Source: Pseudomonas hefeiensis (GTDB lineage Bacteria; Pseudomonadota; Gammaproteobacteria; Pseudomonadales; Pseudomonadaceae). Taken from it: a stretch of 64,000 bases of DNA. A model generated the notes under the pieces. That model worked only from the letters and a program-made list of their open reading frames with translations, was not told the origin of the DNA and searched no databases. Below, piece after piece: positions 50,008 to 58,081 of this stretch. The stretch spans positions 558,001-622,000 of the forward strand of contig NZ_CP117449.1 of assembly GCF_030687835.1 (NCBI RefSeq), given 5' to 3'. Made by a program: the position numbers and the translations under genes. The first letter of the stretch is position 1. Every line of letters begins with the position of its first letter.

Positions 50008-50902
50008 GGTTTTGATCAGTGTGGTCATCCCTGCTTATAACTACGCCGATACCTTGCCTCGGGCGGTGAACTCGGTGGTAGGGCAACTGAGCGATGCACA
50101 GGCGGAGTTGTTGGTAATCGATGATGGCTCCACTGATGCAACGCCACAGGTCCTGGAGCAGCTCCAAGCTGAGCATGCCGGTTGCTTTCGGGTTTTGCGC
50201 AAGCCCAATGGTGGTTTGTCCTCGGTACGTAATCGTGGGATCGAGGAGGCTCGTGGGCCATACCTGATTTTCCTTGATGCCGACGATGAGATGGCGCCTG
50301 GTGCTTTGGCTGCGTTGACTCGGCATATCTCCAGCAATCCCACCAGCCGCATGATTATCGGTGGCCACTGGTCGGTATTCGCTGATGGTCGTCGTGTCCT
50401 GCACGCCGTACAACCCTTGCCCGCCACCCCGCGCGAGCGGGTACGTGGTTATCTGCTGGACAAGACGGTATCGCTGTCCAACGGTGCCTGTGCAATGCAT
50501 CGAGAAGTGTTCGGGCCGGGCAACTACCCTGAACATTTGCGCTGTGTCGAAGATATTCCGGTGTTTGCTCAGGTGCTGGCGGGTTTCCCGTGCAGTGTGC
50601 TCGATGCGCCACTGGCGCTGATCCACAAGCATGACGACAGCATGCGTCATGACCTCAAGCAAGCCCTGGCGGCCGGCGTGGGGATGGTTGACGAGGTATT
50701 TTCTCCGGCACGTCAGCCGCAATTGCAGGATCTGCGCCGGGCTTTCCTGGCTCAACGTTGTCTGTCGCTGTTCCGCGCTTGCTACAGCGCTGGTGATTAT
50801 GTCAACGCCAAGGCTTTTTATATCCAAGCCGTGCGTACCGATGTTCGCTCGCTCACGCGCTGGACCTATACGCGCAAGGCTATTCGGTTGTTGTTCAAGT
50901 GA
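50000..50902 (+). CDS. Family 2 glycosyltransferase (WapH-like)
   Basis: The 300-residue GT-A enzyme has the family 2 N-terminus ISVVIPAYNYADTLPRAVNS, DDGSTDATPQVLEQL near residue 37 and the metal-binding FLDADDEMAPGAL near residue 85. ED in CVEDIPVFAQVLAG near residue 184 is a plausible catalytic base region. The ATG at 50000 is preferred over one at 49994 because GGGAG is then 9 bases upstream. It lies where P. aeruginosa has wapH, an outer-core glucosyltransferase; donor and acceptor are not readable here. It overlaps its neighbours by 8 and 4 bases. Confidence 0.87.
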   Translation: MTEVLISVVIPAYNYADTLPRAVNSVVGQLSDAQAELLVIDDGSTDATPQVLEQLQAEHAGCFRVLRKPNGGLSSVRNRGIEEARGPYLIFLDADDEMAPGALAALTRHISSNPTSRMIIGGHWSVFADGRRVLHAVQPLPATPRERVRGYLLDKTVSLSNGACAMHREVFGPGNYPEHLRCVEDIPVFAQVLAGFPCSVLDAPLALIHKHDDSMRHDLKQALAAGVGMVDEVFSPARQPQLQDLRRAFLAQRCLSLFRACYSAGDYVNAKAFYIQAVRTDVRSLTRWTYTRKAIRLLFK

Positions 50903-52185
50903 ATTCGCCGTGCCCTGGCGAAGATGTGTTCCAAGACCAAGGGTGCTGGGCACAAAAGGCGCGTGAGCTGGACCGATATCGCTGGAAATTGTTGCGCCAG
51001 CGCCATGGTCGCTTCGCCAGCTTGCTACGGCTGGGTCGTGATGCGCTGGTGGAGTTCGCGCTCGGCATTCGCGCGAGGGTTTGTTTGAGCGATTCGGTTG
51101 TCGCCATGCCCTGTGACGTGTTGTTGCTGCATTCGGCGCCGAAATCCATGGCGTTGCAACGCAAGAATATTCTGATCAGAGCCCTACGCAGCCGGGGGCA
51201 TCTTCTGTCAGAGGCGGCGTTGCGCTCACCGTCGGATGCCTGTGCCCGACGTATGCTCATGGCGCCACCGCAGTCTGTACCGCTGCGTTATCTGGCATAC
51301 GCTGCCCACGCCCAGTGGCTGGTGATGACGTATTCACCCAAGGTACTGATCAATGAGCGCAACGGTAGCCTTCATGCCCCGTTCTTGCGCTTGGCGCTGG
51401 CTGCGCGTGGGGCTCGGCTGCTACAACTGGCTCATGCCACAACCCTGGAATCTTCAGGGCGACTGGGCATGAACGACTACGACTATTACGGTGTTTTTGG
51501 TCGTAGCTCGCTGGTTGCATTGCAAGAGCGAAGATTGCGGTTCGGTGAGTCGACGGTGGTGTTGGTCGGCTCTTACCTTGCTGATGAAACTTATGATCTG
51601 CCGGTCGCTGATCCTGCTCTTAAAACGTTATTGATTCTGGGGGTTGGCCCTGACCGGGAAAAAAAATCGGGTTATCAGGACACCTATCGATTGCTGCGCG
51701 ATTGGGCTGGACAGAATCCGGGCTATCGTTTGCTGTTCAAGCGCCACCCTCGCAGCAAAGCGAGATTCTGGAGCGATGCCGCTGCGCAGTTTGCCAACAT
51801 TGAGTTGCTGGATACCCAGTGTTCACTGGCCCAGGCTTTGGCGCAGGCCAGCGTCGTCATCAATATCATGTCCAATGCGGGTATTGAGGCGGGTCTGGCG
51901 GGCCGGCCAGTGATTCACGTGAATGCGGGCAGCGATGTGGATATTTTTTCTCACTCGTTGTTTTTCGGGCCTCAAGTGAGCGATGAACAGGGTTTTTCCC
52001 GGCAGTTGAAAGCGCTTGAACAGGATTACCAACGCCATTCGGCTCAAGCCCGACGTTTTGCTGATTACCATCTGGTGCACGGTGCCCAGGGCCTGCTGAA
52101 GACCACTCAGTTGGTCGATGACCTGCTCCACGGCTCCGATCCCGCGTGCAACTTCGAGACCTTCAGGTTGGCCGCCGCTGGCTGA
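50899..52185 (+). CDS. Putative glycan or glycerol-phosphate transferase, function unknown
   Basis: The 428-residue protein starts with GTG overlapping the stop of the glycosyltransferase gene. It has no signal peptide or membrane segment. Its C-terminal half looks like a GT-B fold: LLILGVGPDREKKSGYQDTY near residue 232, LLFKRHPRSKARFW near residue 275 and VINIMSNAGIEAGLAGRPVI near residue 315. The last segment resembles the donor-binding region of capsule (KpsS/KpsC) and CDP-glycerol transferases. A stretch HATTLESSGRLGMNDYDYY lies mid-protein. I do not recognise a named family. Its place in the operon argues for a core or O-chain transfer step. Confidence 0.65.
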   Translation: MNSPCPGEDVFQDQGCWAQKARELDRYRWKLLRQRHGRFASLLRLGRDALVEFALGIRARVCLSDSVVAMPCDVLLLHSAPKSMALQRKNILIRALRSRGHLLSEAALRSPSDACARRMLMAPPQSVPLRYLAYAAHAQWLVMTYSPKVLINERNGSLHAPFLRLALAARGARLLQLAHATTLESSGRLGMNDYDYYGVFGRSSLVALQERRLRFGESTVVLVGSYLADETYDLPVADPALKTLLILGVGPDREKKSGYQDTYRLLRDWAGQNPGYRLLFKRHPRSKARFWSDAAAQFANIELLDTQCSLAQALAQASVVINIMSNAGIEAGLAGRPVIHVNAGSDVDIFSHSLFFGPQVSDEQGFSRQLKALEQDYQRHSAQARRFADYHLVHGAQGLLKTTQLVDDLLHGSDPACNFETFRLAAAG

Positions 52186-52204
52186 CACCGGCGCCTGGAG
52201 GAGC

Positions 52205-52837
52205 TCAGGGGTTGAGCACGAGGTTCAGCTCATGTTCGTTGCAAACCTGCTGACTGTTCAGGTAGTGCTCAAGGAATTGCTTGTCCTGGAGCAGCCACTC
52301 GCGGTCCTGGCGATAGCGCAATATATGCTTGAAGTTGCGCAGGCGAAGGCTTTTGCGAAGTGGCTTGCCCTGGAAGCGCAGGTCTGCGACATCGATCAGC
52401 CCAAGCGTGTTATGGGGCGTCAATACCAGGTTACCCAGGTGTGCGGAGCGGAAGTAGATGCCGTGGTCATGTAGGCTGGCAATGAACTCGCCCAGCCGTG
52501 CGCGAAGATCGTCATTGCCCTCGACCCCTAGCAACTGACGCAGGGTTCGCCCAGGCAATGGGTCGTAATGCACCGCGTCGCGTTCGATGCTGGGGATGCG
52601 ATAAATCCGACGAATGTTTGGGCACTCGATTTTACGTTCTTGCAGTGCTCGGCAGTTGTCGGCGAAGCGCTTGGCGTAGGGTGCCCAGAGGGCAGAGGTC
52701 AGCAGGCGTTTGCGGCGAAATAGCTTGAGTATCGATCCATCGGCAAGGCGCAGAACTTTGTCCCCTTTACCGTCGGCTTCGAGAACGTCAGCATCTTCGC
52801 GCATGCTGAGGTAAGAAATGTGATCGAGCGTTTGCAT
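52205..52837 (-). CDS. Kinase-like (InaA/toluene-tolerance type) protein
   Basis: The 210-residue protein is encoded against the LPS operon direction. From the ATG at 52837 it begins MQTLDHISYLSMREDADV; a frame extension to 52927 adds unsupported sequence. The N-lobe Lys is in SILKLFRRKRLL near residue 38. The catalytic region reads GIYFRSAHLGNLVLTP near residue 145: the H-x-D element is absent (F-R-S), while Asn is kept and the metal-binding Asp lies in LGLIDVADLRF. It is probably a degenerate kinase. Related Pseudomonas proteins are annotated as toluene-tolerance or LPS kinase proteins. Role in envelope modification is inferred from position. Confidence 0.75.
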   Translation of the reverse strand: MQTLDHISYLSMREDADVLEADGKGDKVLRLADGSILKLFRRKRLLTSALWAPYAKRFADNCRALQERKIECPNIRRIYRIPSIERDAVHYDPLPGRTLRQLLGVEGNDDLRARLGEFIASLHDHGIYFRSAHLGNLVLTPHNTLGLIDVADLRFQGKPLRKSLRLRNFKHILRYRQDREWLLQDKQFLEHYLNSQQVCNEHELNLVLNP

Positions 52838-52910
52838 CAAGGCTCCAAGGCATGCCCGTGGTAGGCAGCCAAGTATGTTACCGCAGTGTGCATGCTGCAA
52901 AAAACCGCTG

Positions 52911-52919
52911 TGGTATAGT
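52911..52919 (+). promoter_or_regulatory. Possible extended -10 promoter TGG-TATAGT
   Basis: TGGTATAGT matches an extended -10 (TGnTATAAT, one mismatch). It would start transcription about 190 bases before the capsule-synthesis-like gene and mark a new transcription unit for the distal LPS genes. No good -35 is seen. Confidence 0.3.
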
Positions 52920-53116
52920 CGTGCCAATTTTCAGGGGGGCATGCCCCTGTTTGCTGGGTCGCCCGGCACTGTCACCGAGTAATTATCTTTTGATTCATGT
53001 TGTAACCCTCCTATGCGCCGGCCGGTGAATAACAGGATGTTAATGTCTGCGGACTGGTCGCCCGGCGGTTATGGAACACTTTGGCAGGTGAATGCGGCCT
53101 ACTTTCTGGACACCCT

Positions 53117-54229
53117 ATGACGAAAATGCTGTTCATTTCCCTGGCCAAACATCAGGGGCTTTATTTCAATCGATTGCTTAATGAGACCGAGTTACAAGGT
53201 ACCGTCGTTACTCCTCCAGAGATGCCCTGGCCGAGATCCTTACGAATATCCAGGGTTCTTTCGCGAATCGACAGCCCGAACCTGATCGAAAGGAAATGCG
53301 AGGAGCGGCGCGTCAAGAATAAGAACACCGGTCGCTTGTATCGCCTATTGTTACGTCTTGAACTCCTCTGGGTTGCGTTACGTGTCCAGGCTTTGCTCGA
53401 CCGTGAGCGCCCCGATGTGCTGGTATTCTGGAATGGGGCTCATCGATATTGCCAATTGCTAATGGCGTTGGCTGCGCCTGGGTGTAAGACGTTTTTCTTT
53501 GAGAATGGCTTGTTACCCGATACCACAACTGTTGACCCCCAGGGTGTGAACTTCCTGAACACCGTTCCGCGTGAGGTCGATTTCTACCTCAATTATCCTT
53601 ATTCGGTACCTGACGACCAGTCAGCGCCTGTCCTGATCCCTCGTAAACCCCGTGCCAGCGGCCCTCCCCCGATAGTATTACCTGAGCAATTCATCTTTAT
53701 TCCGTTTCAGGATGACCGCGACAGTCAGGTTCGGTTGTTTTCTCCTTGGGTTCGCAACATGCAGGAGATGTTTACCCTGGGTGAGCGCCTGGCCAACGAG
53801 ACCGGTTTGACAGTGGTCTTCAAAGAACATCCATCCAGCCGCCAGCATTATCCCGAGTTGCATGAGCGTACTCACGCTCACCTGTTGTTCGCCAATGGCA
53901 ACCCCACCCAGCAACTGATCGAGGCCAGTCAGTTTGTGGTCACGCTGAACTCAACGGTGGGCCTTGAAGCTTTGCTTTTGGGTAAGCCGGTGCTGACATT
54001 GGGCCAGGCGTTCTTCAATATCGAGGGGTTGGTGATGCACGCCGATAATGCCGAGCAACTAATGGGACTGGCGCGCGCGTTTCCGCAATGGCCGCTCAAT
54101 GATCGGTTGAGGCGCAACTTCCTTCACTACCTCTCTGAGCACTATTGCATCAAGGGTGGCTGGAAGAATGCCGACAAAGCCCAGTTGCAGCGGGTCGCTA
54201 ACAGAATGCTGGGGAAAACCGAGTGCTAG
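53117..54229 (+). CDS. Capsule-synthesis (KpsS-like) family protein
   Basis: The 370-residue protein starts at ATG 53117 (MTKMLFISLAKHQGLYFNRL). It resembles the Capsule_synth family (KpsS/LipB): VLVFWNGAHRYCQLLMAL near residue 104, FFENGLLPDTTTVDPQGVNF near residue 125, FIFIPFQDDRDSQVRLFSPW near residue 195, then FKEHPSSRQHYPELHER and VVTLNSTVGLEALLLGKPVL near residue 285. KpsS proteins are Kdo transferases that build the lipid linker of capsules. A Kdo or related sugar transfer to core LPS is therefore possible but unproven. It is AT-richer than the inner-core genes and overlaps waaL by 7 bases. Confidence 0.78.
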   Translation: MTKMLFISLAKHQGLYFNRLLNETELQGTVVTPPEMPWPRSLRISRVLSRIDSPNLIERKCEERRVKNKNTGRLYRLLLRLELLWVALRVQALLDRERPDVLVFWNGAHRYCQLLMALAAPGCKTFFFENGLLPDTTTVDPQGVNFLNTVPREVDFYLNYPYSVPDDQSAPVLIPRKPRASGPPPIVLPEQFIFIPFQDDRDSQVRLFSPWVRNMQEMFTLGERLANETGLTVVFKEHPSSRQHYPELHERTHAHLLFANGNPTQQLIEASQFVVTLNSTVGLEALLLGKPVLTLGQAFFNIEGLVMHADNAEQLMGLARAFPQWPLNDRLRRNFLHYLSEHYCIKGGWKNADKAQLQRVANRMLGKTEC

Positions 54230-55419
54230 CAGCAGTGAGAAGGCTCATCGACAAAGATGTACTGACGCTGTGGGCATCAATCGGATTCTTGATATTGCTA
54301 TGTGGGGCGTGGGTACTGCCGAGTAACAAGCTGTATCACCAGATGTTGATTTTCCTGTTGTGGCTACCCGCCCTGTTGGCACTGTTTCGTCGGGATTTTC
54401 GCTTATTACTCAGGCAGCCGGAATGTCTGCTCTTCATCTTATTTGTGGCCTGGACGCTATTGGTATTGACGCTGGAGGGGGGGGATGACGTCTTCGGCAA
54501 AAGCAAGGTGACGCTTTACGCTGCGCTAAGCCTGCTGGGCGTATTGTTGGCTGCGCAGAGCCGTAAGTGGCGGTTCGAGTCCATGCTGCTGTACGCATCG
54601 ATTGTCGGAGGTTTTTTTGCAGCAGCTTCATGGGTTTACTTCTATCAACTATCCGCCATGCCATTTAACGCCCGAGTGACTGCCATAGGCTTGTGGGACG
54701 CTACGATCATGGCCGCGCATGCGGTGGGGGCCTTGGCGATTATTGGCGCCTTCACGTTTCAGACCAAGCGCTTCAGTCCCCGCGTAATGGTGTTGTTGCT
54801 GATTCCGGCTCTGGGGTATGCCCTGTTCCTTGGCTTTAGCCAGACTCGCGGTGTGTGGATCGGTTTGTTGGCGTGTCTATTTGTAATGGGGGGGGCGCGA
54901 CCGTCACGCTTGTGGGCCGCGTTGATCTTTCTGGTAATCCTGGGCGTGGCATCTGTTGCTCTATTCAAGCCACAGATCCTTCTCCAGCGCGGTGTTTCCT
55001 TTCGTCCGGAGCTATGGCACGGCGGCGTTCAATTGATGCTTGAACACTGGGCGTTGGGGTTGGGATCCCAAGAATATCTCATCTCTGTTCCTGAAATCGG
55101 ACGTGCATTCAAGCATCCCCATAACCTCTTCCTGGATATCGGCGTGCGTCTCGGTGTGCCTGGTTTGCTGTTATTCGGATGGCTGTGGTTGGCGGTTGGC
55201 TGGCGTGGTTGGATTTCGCGCGCGCAACCGCTGGGGCAAATGTTGCTGGCTCTTTGGGTTTTTTCCGGGGCATCGTTACTGACTGATGGCATTGGCCTTT
55301 GGCTAAAACCCAATGCGGACTGGTTGATCACGTGGCTGCCGATCGCCGTAAGTATCGTATTGGCGGCTCGTGGGAATACGGAAGCTACAGACGCCAAGCA
55401 AAGCGCTTCCGTTTCTTGA
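54223..55419 (+). CDS. waaL: O-antigen ligase WaaL
   Basis: The 398-residue inner-membrane protein has about ten to twelve membrane segments and a large periplasmic loop. The Wzy_C-type segment ALFLGFSQTRGVWIGLLACL near residue 205 and the conserved His in FKHPHNLFLDIGVRLGVPGL near residue 297 match O-antigen ligases, which join undecaprenyl-linked O-chains to the lipid A core. The start is GTG at 54223, overlapping the previous gene by 7 bases; GTG at 54235 is an alternative. It lies directly before msbA, as in P. aeruginosa. WaaL and Wzy look alike, and position decides for WaaL. Confidence 0.88.
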   Translation: MLAAVRRLIDKDVLTLWASIGFLILLCGAWVLPSNKLYHQMLIFLLWLPALLALFRRDFRLLLRQPECLLFILFVAWTLLVLTLEGGDDVFGKSKVTLYAALSLLGVLLAAQSRKWRFESMLLYASIVGGFFAAASWVYFYQLSAMPFNARVTAIGLWDATIMAAHAVGALAIIGAFTFQTKRFSPRVMVLLLIPALGYALFLGFSQTRGVWIGLLACLFVMGGARPSRLWAALIFLVILGVASVALFKPQILLQRGVSFRPELWHGGVQLMLEHWALGLGSQEYLISVPEIGRAFKHPHNLFLDIGVRLGVPGLLLFGWLWLAVGWRGWISRAQPLGQMLLALWVFSGASLLTDGIGLWLKPNADWLITWLPIAVSIVLAARGNTEATDAKQSASVS

Positions 55420-55548
55420 TGCCTGCGGCGCTAACGCGAAGACGGTCTCTGCGCTTTTGGCGGTCGTCCTGACTGAGCCGATGTTGTAATGGATTCGCTG
55501 TTACAATCCGCAGCTTGTCTCTTTTTTCAAATGTCCGAGGCGCACCGA

Positions 55549-57343
55549 ATGGCCAATCCTGACCAGCAATCGAGCATGAAGATTTACCTGCGATTGCTGA
55601 AATACGTGCTCCCTTATTGGGGGGCTTTTGCCATCAGTATCATCGGCTTCGTGCTGTTCGCATCCAGTCAACCGATGTTGGCGGACATGCTCAAGCACTT
55701 TCTCGACGCTTTGCAAAAGCCCAGTGACACCCAGTTTATGGGGATTTCACTGGTGCTCGGCGTGCCATTGTTGATTGTACTCATTGCGATCTACCAAGGC
55801 ATAGGCTCATTTCTAGGTAACTACTACCTGGCCAAGGTCGCCCGTGGCGTGGTTCATGACCTGCGTTGTGCCCTGTTCGACAACCTGCTGACCCTGCCTA
55901 ACCGCTACTTTGACAACCATAACTCGGGCCACCTGATTTCCCGTATCACCTATAACGTGACCATGGTCACCGGTGCCGCCACCGATGCGATCAAAGTGGT
56001 GATTCGCGAAGGCCTGACCGTCGTATTCCTCTTCGGTTACCTGCTTTATAGCAACTGGAAAATGACTCTCGTTTTGCTGGCGATCCTTCCTTTCATCGCG
56101 TTGATGGTCAGTAGTGCGAGCAAGAAATTTCGCAAGCAGAGCAAGAAAATCCAGGTGGCGATGGGTGATGTGACTCATGTGGCTTCGGAGACGATCCAGG
56201 GCTACCGTGTCGTTCGCAGTTTTGGCGGTGAAACCTACGAAATCGAACGGTTCCACAAGGCCAGTGCCGACAACATGAACCGCAGCCTGGGCATGACCCG
56301 CACCCAGTCGATCTATACGCCCGATGCTGCAACTGGTGATTTATATTGGTATGGCCGTACTGATGTACTTGGTGCTTTATCTTCGCGGCGATGCTTCCGC
56401 CGGTGAGCTGGTCGCCTATATCACTGCTGCGGGTTTGTTGCCCAAGCCTATTCGTCAACTGTCGGAAGTCAGCGCCACGATCCAGAAAGGATTGGCGGCA
56501 GCGGACAGTATTTTCGAGCAACTCGACGAAGAGCCGGAAGTGGATACGGGGACTCAGGAAATCGCTCGTGTAAACGGTCGCCTCGAGGTGCGCAACCTGA
56601 GCTTCCAGTATCCAGGCACCGAAAAGCTCGTGCTCGACGACATTTCCTTTAGCGCCGAAGAAGGGCAAATGATCGCTCTGGTAGGGCGTTCAGGCAGCGG
56701 CAAGTCGACCTTGGCCAACCTGATACCGCGCTTTTATCATCATGACAAAGGTCAGATCCTGCTCGACGGTTTGGACGTAGAGCAATACAAGTTGACCAAC
56801 CTGCGCCGTCACATTGCTCTGGTGACCCAGCAGGTTACGTTGTTCAACGACAGTGTTTCCAACAACATCGCCTATGGTGACCTCGCTGGCGCTCCCTTTG
56901 AAGACGTGCGCAAGGCAGCCGAAGATGCCTACGCGGCGGAGTTCATTGAGCAAATGCCTCAGGGTTACGACACCTTGGTGGGCGAAAATGGTGTCCTGCT
57001 TTCCGGTGGCCAGCGTCAGCGCCTGGCGATCGCTCGGGCCCTGCTCAAGAACGCTCCCCTGTTGATTTTGGATGAGGCCACTTCGGCCCTCGACACCGAG
57101 TCTGAACGCCACATCCAGGGGGCTCTGGATCAAGTGATGATGAAGGGACGCACCACGCTAGTGATCGCCCACCGCTTGTCTACCATCGAGAAGGCTGACT
57201 TGATCCTGTTGATGGACAAGGGGCGTATTGTCGAACGAGGCACTCATTCAGAGTTGTTGGCACTGAACGGTTTATACGCACGCTTGCATGAGAAGGATTT
57301 CATCGATGGCACCGACGACGTGACGAAAGGTACCTTCGCCTGA
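55549..57343 (+). pseudogene. msbA: Lipid A export ABC transporter MsbA, broken by a +1 frameshift
   Basis: The reading frame from ATG 55549 (GAGG 8 bases upstream) encodes the membrane half of MsbA up to RTQSIYTP, then leaves frame. The rest resumes in the +1 frame with MLQLVIYIGMAVLMYLVLYL and contains the whole nucleotide-binding domain: Walker A GRSGSGKSTL, signature LLSGGQRQRLAIARALL, Walker B LLILDEATSALD and the H-loop VIAHRLST. The break lies at the CCC of 56320-56322: one C fewer restores ACG-CCG-ATG and a 597-residue protein of normal length. MsbA flips core-lipid A and is essential in most Gram-negatives, so a sequencing or assembly error is more likely than a true null allele. Confidence 0.9.
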
Positions 57344-57385
57344 TTTCGGTTTTCCGCGATTCCAATATTCGCGAGAGGCTCGGCT

Positions 57386-57982
57386 ATGGATGGAAAGGCA
57401 AAGATGTCGCTACAACAGTCGCATGGGCTATCGATCTCTCCCGAGGCCCGTGCGGCGATCAAATCCCAGCAACCGCGCTGCATATGGTTGACCGGACTTT
57501 CCGGGGCGGGAAAATCGACACTGGCCAATGCGCTGGAAGTACGGCTTCACGGTAATGGCCTTCATACCTGCCTGCTTGATGGCGACAACTTGCGCCGAGG
57601 CTTGTGCGATGACCTGGGCATGACGCCTGAAGCCCGCAAGGAAAACGTCCGGCGTATCGCCGAAGTGGCACGGTTGATGGTCGACGCCGGACTGATTGTC
57701 ATCGTTGCGGCTATTTCACCATTTCGCGCCGACCGCGAAGCGGCACGCAAGTTGTTTCCCGAAGGTACTTTCCTTGAAGTCTATGTCAGCACGTCTTTCG
57801 AGGTTTGCGCCCGACGTGATCCCAAGGGGCTTTATCGGGAAGCGCGTGCCGGACGGTTGAAAAATTTCACCGGTCTCGACAGCCCGTACGAAGCCCCTCT
57901 GGAGCCCGATTGCGATATCGACACGGGTGACCTGGCGCTGAGCGAGGCCTGCCAGCGGTTGTGGGCATTGCTACATTGCTGA
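57386..57982 (+). CDS. cysC: Adenylylsulfate (APS) kinase CysC
   Basis: The 198-residue single-domain enzyme phosphorylates APS to PAPS, the sulfate donor. The P-loop is GLSGAGKSTLA near residue 37, followed by CLLDGDNLRRGLCDDLGMT near residue 63 and the lid/substrate segment DPKGLYREARAGRLKNFTGL near residue 149. Length is normal for a stand-alone CysC. It sits between msbA and hldE, away from sulfate-assimilation genes, as an apparent insertion compared with P. aeruginosa. No sulfotransferase is recognised in the window, so a role in sulfating LPS or supplying PAPS is only a hypothesis. Confidence 0.92.
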   Translation: MDGKAKMSLQQSHGLSISPEARAAIKSQQPRCIWLTGLSGAGKSTLANALEVRLHGNGLHTCLLDGDNLRRGLCDDLGMTPEARKENVRRIAEVARLMVDAGLIVIVAAISPFRADREAARKLFPEGTFLEVYVSTSFEVCARRDPKGLYREARAGRLKNFTGLDSPYEAPLEPDCDIDTGDLALSEACQRLWALLHC

Positions 57983-58081
57983 CTCCAGAACTGCTGTCGC
58001 ATCCGCTTACAGCCATGGAAGAGCCTTCGCCAACCCTGTGCTAATATCGCGCCCCTGTTCATTTTGTATGTGGGATGCTCC

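Noticed and set aside
52838..53116. JUMPStart/ops element before the distal LPS genes
   Set aside because: A GGCGGTTA-like stretch occurs near 53064 but the rest of the JUMPStart consensus is absent.
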